Shown here: piece after piece, positions 10,302-22,133 of the stretch
How positions within the stretch are numbered: the first letter of the stretch is position 1
Layout of the letters: each line of letters opens with the position of its first letter
NCBI GenBank assembly: GCA_029204225.1
Contig: CM055093.1
Span: forward strand, 4,246,056-4,310,055
Direction: 5' to 3'
DNA: 64,000 nt
Source: Diphasiastrum complanatum
Lineage: Eukaryota; Streptophyta; Lycopodiopsida; Lycopodiales; Lycopodiaceae
Position numbers and translations under genes: made by a program
Notes under the pieces: generated by a model
What the model was told of the DNA's origin: nothing
Database searches by the model: none
What the model saw: only the letters and a program-made list of their open reading frames with translations

Positions 10302-12423
10302 GCATGGTCTTTTGCTCTTTGCCATTTTCTGCCTACATTTGTCACAATTCTGGTAATTTTTGGAATTACTTACTGGAAACTTCCGTGTGTTCTATATCTA
10401 TCATACTATATTAGGAAAAAGTAGGCTGATATTTGCTCTGGATATGGCATGGCTACTTCAATTGGAGTGAAAACCAAGTTCATTTGGCTTGCATATATGG
10501 ATTGACTGGTACTTCATATGCGTTCATAAAGAAGCTGAGAAGTAGAACAAGCAACCATCGTTGTGAAGGGCTATACTTTAACACTTGTCTCGTCAACCCG
10601 AGTTTTAATCTATCTAGTTTTGATTGCGTTTGCCCGTTCCATTCAGTCAACAAGGTGTGAGTCCTTCCGTAGATTATTTTGAGAGAAGACCTTAGCTTTT
10701 GAAAAGAAGATTGCCTCATAGGTAAGAATCTACAATCTAAGGCTTGAAGAAGTATTGTAAAAGTCTGTACCTGCAGGCCTTTACATGTGCATATGATGCT
10801 CGATCAATTGCTACCAAACTTTGAATTGGACATGAACACTTCAATTCTCTGCATTTAAATCTCTAATTTGGACCAGCTTCTGATACATTGTACCAGCCAT
10901 ATCTTCGTTACTTTAGTTTAGTCAAGCAAGAAAAGTGGTGATCTTTGATTTTGCATATTTGGTGATTATTCTTGCTTTTCTCTAAACGTCATAGCTGAAT
11001 CTTCTCTTCACCTTTGGAAAAGTAAAACAAACTCAGCACAGTGGTCTCAGGAGTCAGCGTGAATATTGAAAGCCATTATGGACCATATCTTTCTGCATGT
11101 GACTGCACATGATTGTGGGATTCAATGGTTTAGTAGGAATGTTCTGCCATATAGTTCGTGCTACACATGGGGTTGTTGATTGAAAACTTTTTGAGTGGAC
11201 TCAAATGATTTATAGGATTCCATGTTCTTTATGTAAAGTTCGGGTGCTATCCTAGACCTAACATCGATATGTGAACCAGGTTGGAATTGCTGAATAGAGC
11301 AAGATTTTACCCAGGGTATCACTTCAACATTGACTCCTGTTCAACATCTTCCTGCTTTATTTGCTTTGTAGAGCTCATCGAGTTCTGGTGTAATGCTACA
11401 TGTCTATTGTAGGTGTTATTTTATTAGTGCTGTATATATTTTTAACCATTGTTCTGTTGTGAAACTGTCCTGTGTTTTCCTTACATGACTATAGACAACC
11501 AAGGATACCTTTTAAAATACATCTAAACAAGGAAAATGGTTCAGTAGTGATTACCCCACGTTCTATTACATCTGGAAACTTCTAAGATGTGCATTCAACG
11601 TGGAGTCTCTCTTCATATTATTTGACTTTGTTCCTCCATATACTTACCAGTATAAAGGCTGAAGGAGGAAAGAGGAATCAATTACTCTTGATGCATGTAA
11701 GGTCAGACAAATTTAAACCTATCCCCAATTAAGGTGATGACGGTGAGGTGGTATCCCAATTAGGGTGATGAAGGTGAGGTGGGGGACTGCTTGATGTTTT
11801 AACAACTGGGATGAAAAAATTATCTTGTTTCTGGAAATTAAGTAGAATATTCTAGTTTTACAAGGAATAGTGCATGTCTTTGGTTAGGCAACCTTGTTCA
11901 TCCAATGCCCATTATCACTTATCTTTACACATGTTCATGCAAGGAGAGTTTAAGGTGTGGAGTGCTTTTCCAACACAAAGGGTCAACTGGTAGCTAGACT
12001 TCTGATACTTGTCATCAACTGCATTTAACACTGATAAGCTGTACTAGGAAAGCATAGTCAACCAGAAAACTTGTTGCAGGAACCTGAGATAGGCTTTCAA
12101 ATGTATTTAATGCAACCAAGACAAGTCGGAACTCGTTGTGTGGACGATGAATCATTTTCCATCAGTATGGACAAGAGTTTCACGCATGAGCTCTTTCTGG
12201 GGTTGTTTTGAAAATTATAATATGTAGGAATTGGTTCTTGAATAGAATGATCTCTTCTCTCTGGTGTTTTAACAGTAGTGGAGACTTACCTTTAGTATAT
12301 TCTGTACAAAACATTTGACCCAGCTACCCATTTCTCCTTTGTATGGACGTCTTTTGTTTCATGCTATTTAATGCGGTGAATGTTTTAAATTTTAGTTGAG
12401 TTGTTTATCTGATGCCTGGGCAG
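10302..12423 (+). other. Probable first intron of the PPR gene
   Basis: AT-rich, no coding content recognised on either strand. It ends in a T-rich tract and GGGCAG acceptor at 12418-12423. A local duplication, CCCAATTAGGGTGATGAAGGTGAGGTGG versus CCCAATTAAGGTGATGACGGTGAGGTGG, is at about 11723-11781. Confidence 0.45.
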
Positions 12424-15400
12424 ATACTCGCTTCCCAAAATGATGACCATGCATGTACCAGATCATCAAACAAATGGAGAGCAGAGGAGCTCGAAGACGG
12501 GCACTGGAAATCTTTCATTTCCTGCAGAGACAAGATGCTTTTAGGATGTTAGAGCAAAACTATGTTACAATTATTGGAATTCTTGGAAGAGATGGAAAAG
12601 TGGGTCTTGCACAGGAGATTTTTAGTAGTATGAGGGAAAAAGAAATGGTCCCAACTGTTTTCTCATACACGATGCTGATGAATGTGTGAGTCTCTCTTGT
12701 TTTTTTCAGTATAAGATTTCTACTTGGCTGCTAGTTTCCTCTGCTGGTAGTAAACTTAGTCGTAATTCAGGAGTTTATGTGCTGTACTGTTTCTGTAGTT
12801 ATGTACGTGATGTGTTAAGAAAATTCACCATTTAAAAGCAGGTTTGGTGTTTGAATACGTGTAATGGTGACTGAAGAAAAGTTTTTTCTGTAAATGTCAC
12901 AGATATGCCAAGAATGGCCTGCTGAAAGAAGCGTGGGAGGTCTTTGAGACAATGCAAAAGGAGGGATGTAGTCCTACCGTTGTCACTTATAATGGACTCA
13001 TTCATGCTTGTGCAAATCAGGGGAAGAGGGTAAAAGACGCCCTTGAGCTTTTTGATTTGATGAAATCAAAGGGTAACTCTGGTAGTGAAGTTACCTACAA
13101 CTCTCTTGTCAATGCTTGTCTTTCTGAGGGTTGTGTGGACCAAGCATATGCCATATTTCAGGAAATGAGAAAGGAGAATCACCTGCCTAATGTTGTGACC
13201 TACACAAACCTCATCAATGCCTATGGTAAAGCAGGTGATTTGCGAACTGCAATGAGTATATTCAAGGAAATGAAAGACAAGGGACGTGTGCCTAATGTGT
13301 GGACTTACAACTCGCTACTGAAAGCACATGCAAAACAGGGATTTTTAAAAGAAGCTTGGGGTTTGTATAAGGAAATGGAATGTGCTGGGTGTCTCCCTGA
13401 TTTGTATACGTACAACATCGTTTTAGATATGTATGGAAAAGGAGGCCTCTTTGATGAGTTGGATAATATTTTTCAGGAGATGCTCATCAGTCGAGTTGTC
13501 CCTGATCAGGTATATCTTGTCACAATTGATTTGGTTTTAAGTCTTGTTTCTATCTGGTTCAGAAATGACCTTGTCAGAATCGGATGAATCGGCATGAATC
13601 ATGGTTCAGCCATCCCGATTTCTTTTACGATTTTTGAGAGAGAGAGAGAGAGCACCAGTCAAAGCAACACTGGCCCAGGTAGGCATCTGGATGTAAGGAA
13701 CTTAAAAGTTCTACAGAGTGGCCCCTTGACTGTTTCTCTCTCCTGCCCGTGGAGGATTGGTTATCTTGTTGGTTCCTCTGAAGCTTAGAATGCAGCAGGT
13801 ACCATAAAATGATATAGGTCCTTGAAATCCAAATTCTAAGGGAGCTGCAATATGACCGTTTTACTTGTGAAGGTGCTTAACTTCTACTCTCTCATCTTTT
13901 CACCCTACTGAACATAGTTTCCATGAATCGCAGTTCGAACCTCGAACCGCTGTTTGAAACAAGCATATTGTTTGGAGCCGATTCGAACCAGATTTGGGTT
14001 CAAACTGAATAAAAGAAAAGAAAGCCTGATTCATTGTTGACTACCAGTTTTAGTTTTAACTATTACAACTTGTGTTTGAAGTTTTATCACTTTTGGTCTG
14101 CTAATGGTTCATGAAGTTGGAGCTTGCCGTTTTTCAGAGAGAGAGGCTATGTAGTCACTAGTTACGAGTATGATGTATCTACTATCATCATTCATGTTTG
14201 TTCAATTGCATAATATTTTGCTCACGGCTCAATTTGCTCAATGCTACCAGAGGTTACCAATTTACCAGTCTTGACTCTCAAATTTCAATGCACAAACATG
14301 TTGACAGACCAATGCACGTGTCACGAACACAATAGTTACTAGTACTATATAAATTGCTTCAAATAGTATTCAGACCTGTTTTTATAAGAGTAAAATGCTT
14401 AGCAATCAAATTTGTTTGTAAAATAAAAACCACGGTTCGAACCAGTTTCTGATTAAAACTGGCCAGCAGGACCAGTTTCAACTGGACGAATTGGCCTATT
14501 CGAATCGTCTAGAAACGCGCTCTGGCTTGGGCTCTTTACTAGATAGTCCAGCTAAACAGCAAAGTGTCGCAGTTTCTATGCAACAGGTACCTGCATTGAA
14601 TTTTCTGCATATATTGACACTCTATTGAGATGCTAGATCTAGCCCAGCCTCCAGTCTCAGCGGTCATCATGTTTTGGTGACAACTGTACTTTGATGTTTG
14701 GAATCAAACCGAAATTATTTGAGATCATAAGAATCATATAATGCTCTAATTCCCTTGAGTTATCATCTGATAAGTAGTATACTTCTTCATAAAGTGTACA
14801 CAAAGCCAGTCTGAATCTTAATTAGAACTTTTTCACACTTACCCTTATGTGCGTGCAGCCTACAGATTCTTATGACAATCTCTCTTCTTCTATAACAATT
14901 TTAGGATAAATTTGCATGCAGTTCATAAATATTCAACAAAGAGGATTATCAAATGTCCGAAGATGTTTGTATCGATTTTCCATTTCAAAAAAAGTCAACC
15001 GAAAACATGGATAAAGGTTTTTGTGATATTGTTCAGCTTATTAAGATGATTGTTGTGGCTAGTGTTGGGGTTTGAGTTGTTGGTTGCTGTGCCAAAAGAT
15101 GCTCTGCCATTTGAAATGGCCAGTTCTGTAATATCTGTCTTGTGCACTATTGAAGATGTATTTTTGCAGTGAATTGTTTCCCCATGTGTTTGAGACTGCA
15201 AGTGTAAATTTTTTATTGATGCTGTGCTGTCAAAGGTGCTTTGTTTTATGTAAGAATCTAAGCATATCATCAATGCTATGGATTTGATGGTTTGAGAGTT
15301 TCTGAGTGGACTCCACGAAATTAAAGTGTGCGTGTCTTGTTTTCCTCATGTTATTTTAAAATTGATGAACATATCTTTGTTCAAAACTCGGATAGCAACT

Positions 15401-16902
15401 TTTGCTTGGGTACTGATGAGACATAAGTAGTGCTGGTTGGCTAAGATTTTTTATTTTGATTTCTAAATGAATATTTTGATGTATATTCCTTGATTTCTAA
15501 ATCCCTGTGTCTGGAAATTAAGAGTGTTAAATCTTTGGCCTGAGGACTCTTAACTTGTTAGAATGCATTCTATAGAATCAAAGTCTCAGCTAATGATTGA
15601 TTTGGAGAAAAAGTCAAAGACTGATGGCATTTTAAAATCTCTCCTAGCTTTTCCCTCCACTCATTTCATTATAACATGAATTTTTCCCCATTATTTCAAT
15701 ATGACACTTTTGCTTTTGTTGATGTTACTGTCTCTTCCATCATGCTCAAAGTTCAAGCTTTTATTGAGAGAAGAGTGCATGGAAGCAAATTTTTCCACTT
15801 AAGTTTAAGTGGCTAATAAAATGTACGAGGTACTAGCTATTGCTATCATTATCTATATGTTGAATGCAACAGGTAACATACAACACCTTGCTGGATGCAT
15901 ATAGCAAAAGGGGTCAATCTGGAAAGGCACTAGACATTCTGGAAAAGATGAAAGAGGCTGGTTGTCGACCTGATGTGTGGACCTATAACATCCTTTTGAC
16001 TTCAACTGGTAAGGAAGGAAATATCATCGAAGCAAATCAATTATATAATGACATGAAGGAAGCTGGACATTCTCCAAACATAGTGACCTACACTGCAATG
16101 ATTAGCTTATGTGGACGGCATGGCCTGATTAAAGAGGCAGAGAAGACTTGGCAGGAGATGCGAAGTGCTGGATGCTTGCCAAATATATCCACTTACTGTG
16201 GAATGATTGACTGCTATGCTCATCATGGAATGTACGAGGTATATTTGAAAGCCTCTGGAGAAAGTAACTCGGTCAATGTGTGTATTATTGACTAGGTGTC
16301 CTATATGGATGTTTGTACTAAATGCTATATTCATGTCTTTCATCTGTAGTAAAAGCAAAAGGTAGATCAGACTGCCACTTTACACTCCGAGAAGTTTTAA
16401 CTGTTGTCTGCCACGTAACTCATTCTCTCATGAGTGTTGGTATGATGAAGCAAGTCTGTTGCTATGTTCTTAAACATGGAGAGCTTGTAACTCGATAATA
16501 CTCCCTTCACAGCCATTGAGGTGTAATTCTCCTTTAGTTAACAGCACTATTTTGCAGGAAGCCCTTTCTATTTTCCGAAAGATGATGAAGGCTGGCCTTG
16601 AACCCGATACCCAGATATATACTGCTCTGATGGATGCATATGCAAATGCAGGAGAGTGTGATGAAGTAGAAAAGCTCCTATTTGAGATGCAGAGCATAGG
16701 GTTGGTACCTGATGGCGTCACTTATGGGATTTTGGTGAGAGCATTTGCAAAGGCCGATCGCTTGAATGAAGGGTTAACATACTATAAGTACGTTCTTCAG
16801 CATGTAGAAACTGATTGCCGTATGTGCAAACCATTGATAGTAGAATACTACGAAGCATATGAAGTGTTTATTAGCCAGATGGAAGGTGAAAGAATTCTAT
16901 AG
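12424..16902 (+). CDS. P-class pentatricopeptide-repeat protein, exons 2-5
   Basis: Coding blocks are 12424-12685, 12903-13509, 15873-16238 and 16558-16902 (TAG 16900-16902). Introns have GTGAGT...CACAG, GTATAT...AACAG and GTATAT...TGCAG borders, and reading phase is kept at all three joins. The product has 13 tandem 35-residue PPR motifs with the P-type signature (xTYNxLI...G...A...F..M...G..PD). PPR proteins usually bind organellar RNA and aid its splicing, stability or translation. The start of the repeat tract (IIKQMESRGARRRALEIFHF) resembles the pTAC2-like arrangement, but there is no SMR or DYW domain: it ends soon after motif 13 (EVFISQMEGERIL). In the first block, codons from 12424 (ILASQNDDHA) are in a different frame from the PPR tract, which in its own frame is preceded by TGATGA at 12441-12446. 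A single-base indel near 12450 or a different acceptor (AG at 12460-12461) is implied. Confidence 0.85.
13510..15872 (+). other. Large intron of the PPR gene
   Basis: A 2.36-kb intron bounded by CAG/GTATAT and AACAG/GT. It falls between PPR motifs 7 and 8 and splits the join PDQ-VTYNTLL in phase. It contains a short GA run at about 13637 and no recognised gene. A segment at about 13570-13640 and 13930-14040 mentions recurring words (GAATC, CGAACC, GGTTCGAACC) but no clear array. Confidence 0.85.
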
Positions 16903-16967
16903 GAGAAGGCAATTTGGGAGCGTGTAGAAGTTCACCAGATCTGCTAAATTCTGCAGTATTTGATCAT

Positions 16968-16973
16968 AATAAA
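16968..16973 (+). terminator. Candidate polyadenylation signal of the PPR gene
   Basis: AATAAA located 65 bases after the stop codon, in the right place for a near-upstream element of a plant poly(A) site. Inferred from position only. Confidence 0.45.
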
Positions 16974-19478
16974 TCTCCTTGGACTAAATCAACTAGTTCT
17001 CTTTTTGATAGTTGGCGTATACAATGTTGTGTAGAAATATTGTGTATAGCATGAAGCTTCTGTGAATGCAAAGATACAGAAGAAGCGTGCATATTGTCAG
17101 TGTAATTCTCGACCAATTATATAGGCAGCTTGAAACTTGGTCAAACCTTCAGTGATGCAATTTGCCAGGTTTTTTGCTCGGTGAAATGTGCTTTCTTGAT
17201 TGGGTTTGACCAACATGAAGTGATGAAACTGCAATGCTTGCCAAAAATGATATTCAAAGGTTTATGTAAATGTAACAGATGAAGATGAACAGGATGTTTT
17301 ATTGCTTTTACAAAGACTCATTGAACACACATGTTTGATGTCTTTTAATTTTGATTTTTATACTGATTTTTGTGAGATCTATCTGCTCTTAACCCTTTAA
17401 GAGCTTAATCAATGGCTGTCATACTGTATATGCTGCCTACCATGTACTGATTTCCCAGGTACAAGGATCTTTACGTGGCTTTTGGTAGTTGTGGCCTGAG
17501 CCTCGATTAGTTTCAGTGATTTAGTTTGTACAGTAACAAATTAATCCTTGTTGATCTGAATAGATTGGATTCAAGAGAAGCTTTCTAGAGCAATTGGGTT
17601 TACTTTTGCTAGTAATCTCATGTTAGTATTGTGTGCTGCAAATTTGTACAGTTTTGTAGGTAGTATGTCAGATGAGCAATGGACTATTCTTGGATAACAC
17701 TATAGCATCAAGTTTGTTTGAGTTTAACATATACAATTTCTGCAATTGTGGCACATTCAAAGTGAATAGGATTGTTTTAATATACTTTTGAGGTAACGAT
17801 TAGGATTGCACAATGACAATAAAAGAGTTCGAGATATGTTATAAAGTCAATCACAGATTTGCAATCACATCAAGACAAAATAAACAATAAAAGATGAATC
17901 AATAGGAATCTTCTAGAAAGAATATTGAATAAACATCAAATGAACAGAGCAACACCCATTTGCACCTTCCAAGTTAGGGTTAGGTCAAGCCATGCACAGA
18001 TTATGTAGCTGCCTGCGAGCTACTGAAGCTTATCTGAGAGCTGTGGAAAGGTCCTTAGAACTTATGAAACAATGAACGGGCCTTCAAATAAAAACTGGGT
18101 AAAAAATAGTGCATGCATCCAAATGGTCCATGATCTCAAATAATACTTGTATTATCAAATATTCTGTAGTGCTGGCTAATTGAGTTAGAGAAGCCATAGA
18201 AACTCATTACATTTGTTATTTCACAAATGTATGAAAGCTTATGTGGACATGTCTTGTGCATGTGACCTGCACCTACTCTGGGGCATTGATGGTTGGAGTA
18301 GGTATGTGGTAGCATTTTGTCCATGTTATGCATGATGAAGTTGATGGTCTAAGATTTAGTGGTTGAATTCCATAAGGTTAAAGATTGCTCCTATTGTTAT
18401 GTGGACTATTATCCTAGGCATAATATTAAATATAAATAGCTGTTGCAACATTCTTGTAAATGTTTATAGTGCTCCTCAAAGAACGAAATCATTGCCGTTC
18501 ATTTGGGAAAAAAGATATTTAAAACTAGGGCTAAATAACTCGTGGAGTCCACATGGTAGCTGCAAAGGCTCTGATTTGGTCTTGTAGTCATGGAATATGG
18601 CCAAAGATGTCAATGGATTCCCATGTGGCCTCATCAATAGGTTGGCCATGCCATGATCACAGTGGCTAAGCTAGATGCACACTTGTAAAGTAGCATCATG
18701 TAGAAATGGAAGAAAAGCTTCAGATTTGAGCAACATCAGGCTCTTTAGGCTCTATGGCAGCATGCAGCTAGCTGACATGAATAGTGTTCCAAGTCCTTGT
18801 AGTAGATGCTAGTTGCAAATGATAAGTGACCTTCCTTCAGACGCCCACACTCCGAAAATACGAAAAGAAGACATCTCTGCACTCGTCCCTCAAATACTGG
18901 AACCATAGGCATATAGAACATAACCAACACTGGCAGTGACTGCCCAGTTGAAGACTGATCAGAAGACCCTAACTCTCCAACTTATGAAGGAAGGAAAACA
19001 AAGAAATGGCAAATCTTGAGACACAGTCCTCTAACACTGACATGGAATTTATAGGAAGTTGGATAGACTTCCTGAACGAACTTAACTCAATGAATTCAGC
19101 TGCCAAGACAAGAATCCGCTCCTAGAATGAGCTGGTTAGAAATGGTAAAGAAAAAATAAGGAGATATAAATTGATGCTACCTTTAGCGACCCTCCTGTTG
19201 CATTAGAGAACTGAAAAATAGTGAGCATTTTAAAGGAAAATAGACGCAGAGCAAAGAGAAAAAGACAAACGGAAAAGCATGAAAGAGGTCCACAAAAAGG
19301 CTGAGAATTGAGGAATCCACAGAAACTCCAGATACCAGAAATGTTTGGACCCCTCCTGCCTAAATGCTTGCCACTCCAAACAATGAAATCATGACAATCA
19401 CAAGGAGCAACTCGCTAAACATTCAAGTTAGATGCATGAGATCAATTACAGATTAGGTAATGGCGAGTGTGAGGGCCA
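16974..19478. other. No gene seen
   Basis: About 2.5 kb downstream of the PPR gene. No reading frame with recognisable content, RNA gene or array on either strand. Confidence 0.55.
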
Positions 19479-19691
19479 TTACCTCATATAATCGGGACCC
19501 AGGTAGTTGAGTGGGTTGCTCGAGGATCGGATTACATGTGGTAATAGCCCGACTAATGGAACAATACTGCGCGTAATTGCATTTAGTAAGAATTTTTGAG
19601 CAACTATTTCATATATGCATCTTGGGACAAATATAGATTCTAAGCCTAACACCCAAACTTTCATTATAGGAGACGACTTTGGAAGTGACAT
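19479..19691 (-). other. Unidentified minus-strand frame near the RT fragment
   Basis: A 70-codon open frame in the same orientation as the reverse-transcriptase fragment at 20034-20290. It could be another remnant of the same element, but no motif is recognised. The rest of 19692-20033 shows no coding content. Confidence 0.2.
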
Positions 19692-20033
19692 TGGTTGTCT
19701 CCGCCCTATACTACTAATAATCCTCTCAATGTCTCTTAATAGGTGTCATGACAATCTCTGGCACATCTTCCTTCTATGGCATTGTGTCCACTTTCAGTTT
19801 TTTCTTTTTTGTCACGTATTAAAATTAGCTTTTCATTTTGCAATACCACAAAAGACTGTGATGCCATAGCATGAGCCATTGTATCATGTGAATCGTTCAC
19901 AACCTTTCAACTTTCTCATGCAAAACAAATTGTATACTCTATGTGATAATGCAAGTACCAAACTATGTAGTCTATATGGCAATTCAGGTATCAAACCATC
20001 AATGTCATGAACAATATCCACTCTCTATATTGT

Positions 20034-20290
20034 TTAAATTTTTTTTGAACAACTACTATAAGATCCCCATCTCTTTTGCTGCAATTTGAATACCATATTG
20101 CCAAAAAAAAAAAGTCGCAATAGAAGTCTTTTGCAATAGTATATAGATGACTTACTTAATATTAGTAAATCATCTATATATGCAATCATAAAATATGCGA
20201 AGTCTTGGAAGATCATATCTATCATTTTTGGAATTCAGAAGGAGCGGTTTTCAGGCCAAATGGCATAACTATCCATTGGTATTGTCTTTG
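20034..20290 (-). pseudogene. Reverse-transcriptase fragment, pararetrovirus-like or Ty3-like
   Basis: The minus strand carries the central RT signature. A PFGLKTAPSEFQ block ends near 20230, and a second block containing the YIDD catalytic motif (AYIDDLLILSK) lies in another frame. The frame breaks near 20226, at a run of A. The wording APSEFQ before a YIDD box is commoner in plant pararetrovirus (Caulimoviridae) RTs than in Ty3/gypsy RTs, which usually have NAPATFQ or similar. A TTTTTTT stretch breaks up the C-terminal side. No capsid, movement or RNase H domain was recognised around it, so this is an isolated old fragment. The choice between endogenous pararetrovirus and Ty3 is uncertain. 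Confidence 0.6.
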
Positions 20291-20563
20291 TGGTACGGTA
20301 AATGTTGTATATGTATATGTATATGTATCTGTATGTATACTATATATATAAAGATATTTAAGAGAGAGGATGTAAGGGTTGTCATAAAAAAATTAACCTT
20401 GTGCCGCCAAAAATGTCACACTCTGCCCGCGAAAATGTCACGCTTTTTCAAAGGAAAAAGCTAAAAAACGCTTGAAAAAAATGGTAAAAAAAAAATACCT
20501 ACAAGCTTTTTTTTTTCTTTTTTGGCACACACATTTCAAAAAAAATTTCCCTCCCCTAGTGCA

Positions 20564-20570
<7 letters not shown>
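20291..20570. other. No gene; simple-sequence DNA
   Basis: TATATG/TGTATA runs near 20305-20350, then two related words (CCGCCAAAAATGTCAC and CCGCGAAAATGTCAC, about 20403-20440) and poly-A/poly-T before the TC tract. Confidence 0.5.

Positions 20571-20654
<84 letters not shown>
20571..20654. repeat. (TC)42 microsatellite
   Basis: An 84-bp perfect TC tract, the third in this window and in the same orientation as the other two. Confidence 0.98.
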
Positions 20655-20657
<3 letters not shown>

Positions 20658-20682
20658 CGGGCAAGTGTGAGAGAGAGAATTC

Positions 20683-21304
20683 ATGTTCAGAATAGTTGTG
20701 CGAAGGCTGTTCCCCAAGGGCAGAGCTGTTGTGATGAAGGAGTCCTACCTTAAGCGCTGTGTTGATGGCAGCATTGATATGACTAGGAGCGATTGAGTTT
20801 TATTCCAAATGCATTGACGCAACGACCAAGAGCAAAGGCATGGCTAAGGCTGCACAAATTCCAGAAGGCACTTGCTGACAAGGCCCTGGAACTGGGTTTA
20901 GACTCAAGCCCCATCGCTTTTGAAGAGTTTCCATCGCAAAGCCAGAGCTCCGTGCAGCATAAACAGTCTTCTGAGTGCTTGGAGGTGGGATTGCAACAGT
21001 TTTCGGGGCAAGAATAAATTCAAAATTCTCTTGACAAATGCAGAATTCATATGCGTCAGAGTGAGTATGGCGAATATCAGTTTGTGAATTTCCTTCTCGA
21101 TGACTCCAACAAATCAACATCGATTCCCAACTACAGTGACTATGTGGGTGTTGTTGACATTAGGATGGCTGATTAGAGCATGTGTGGCCAGGGATTAATT
21201 GCCACAAAAGATGTCCAAAAGATCCTCCCTCTCGAATTTCAGTTTGTGAATTTTCTTCTGGATGACTCCAACAAATCAACGTCGATTCCCAACTATAGTG
21301 ACTA
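20683..21304 (+). pseudogene. Decayed TPR/SET-domain gene relic, left part
   Basis: Low-AT exon-like sequence with coding traces in shifting frames. Around 20790-20830 it reads AIEFYSKCIDATTKSK, and at about 20835-20905 AKAWLRLHKFQKALADKALELG; both look like tetratricopeptide helices. At about 21180-21230 MCGQGLIATKDVQK resembles the GRGLxATxDIxxG start of SET domains. Plants have proteins with TPR and SET domains together, so a relic of such a methyltransferase-like gene is plausible. Frames are broken (stops at about 20795 and 21175), and the VNFLLDDSNKSTSIPNYSDY segment occurs twice (about 21081 and 21241). The right part lies beyond the LTR element at 26581. The SET assignment is an inference from a short motif. 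Confidence 0.4.
21065..21304 (+). repeat. Tandem duplication inside the TPR/SET relic
   Basis: The text AGTTTGTGAATTTCCTTCTCGATG through AACTACAGTGACTATGTG (about 21079-21146) recurs at about 21241-21307 with a few changes. The continuation GGGTGTTGTTGACATTAGGATG (from 21147) recurs after the LTR element at 26585. The duplicated unit is therefore about 160 bp, and the LTR element landed in its second copy. Confidence 0.85.
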
Positions 21305-22120
21305 TGTGAAAAATGCAAAAATAAGCTTGGTTGAGGCCAAAAATCATGTATATAGGATGATTACACATGTGTGGAGCCTGTTCCCACATGTGAAAATAGT
21401 GTACTTGTCATGTACCATAATAATATAGGTTGTACATATGATTTAATTCAAGTTCTAGTGGCTAAAAAGGCCAAAAACTAGTTTTCTAGACATATGACAC
21501 ATGGCATCAATCTATTGCTTGCATGAGCCACATCCTTTGGTTAGGCGTCACATCTCATGTGTAGAGGACAGCTCACATGTGTGGAATAAGCTGAAGTAGA
21601 CGAATTTTGACTTCTAGAAGATTTTCAAGTAGATCTCCATATAGAAGAAAAATGGACCAAAAGTGCTCAAAATAGAAGGTTTTGTCCAAATGTCAGTTTT
21701 GCATGACGAATCATCATATGACAAAGCACCTTCACACATGTGGGATCAAAGGGATGATCAGTACCACGAGCTCCCACTTATTGTATATATAGAGCCACAT
21801 TTGGCCATAATGAGTGTGAGACACCAATCTTGGTTTTGGAAGCAATTTTGAGTGATTCTCTCCATTTGTCTACATTTGTTTTGATTGTTTTGAGGTTCTA
21901 TCAATGTGTACTTGATTTTCAGGTTGGAGTCCGTACTCAGACAATGTTTCACACGTGTGAACCTTCAATTAATGATTGTTCTTGTTAGGATTTTGTGTCT
22001 AGAATTGATCTAGATTGATCTTAATCTGAAGTAGATTGATAGATCAAGTAATCTGACAACCAATCCCTCTTGAGGATCAGATTAGGATCCACTCTTGGTC
22101 CTTTTTGTACTTTTTCCACA
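21305..22120 (+). repeat. 5' LTR of the 21-26 kb element
   Basis: An 816-bp repeat starting TGTG and ending CACA. It includes a candidate TATA box (TATATATAG, about 21784-21792), several CACATGTG-type words and one exact CACACGTGTG at 21950-21959. Confidence 0.9.
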
Positions 22121-22133
22121 TGGTATCAGAGCC
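22121..22133 (+). promoter_or_regulatory. Primer-binding site
   Basis: TGGTATCAGAGCC abuts the end of the 5' LTR. It is complementary to the 3' end of plant initiator Met-tRNA, the usual primer for Ty1/copia elements. Confidence 0.9.

Noticed and set aside
10351-10424. Hydrophobic tail of the 9753 frame as a membrane segment
   Set aside because: It lies past the proposed exon end, looks like translated intron, and no other part of the gene suggests a membrane protein.
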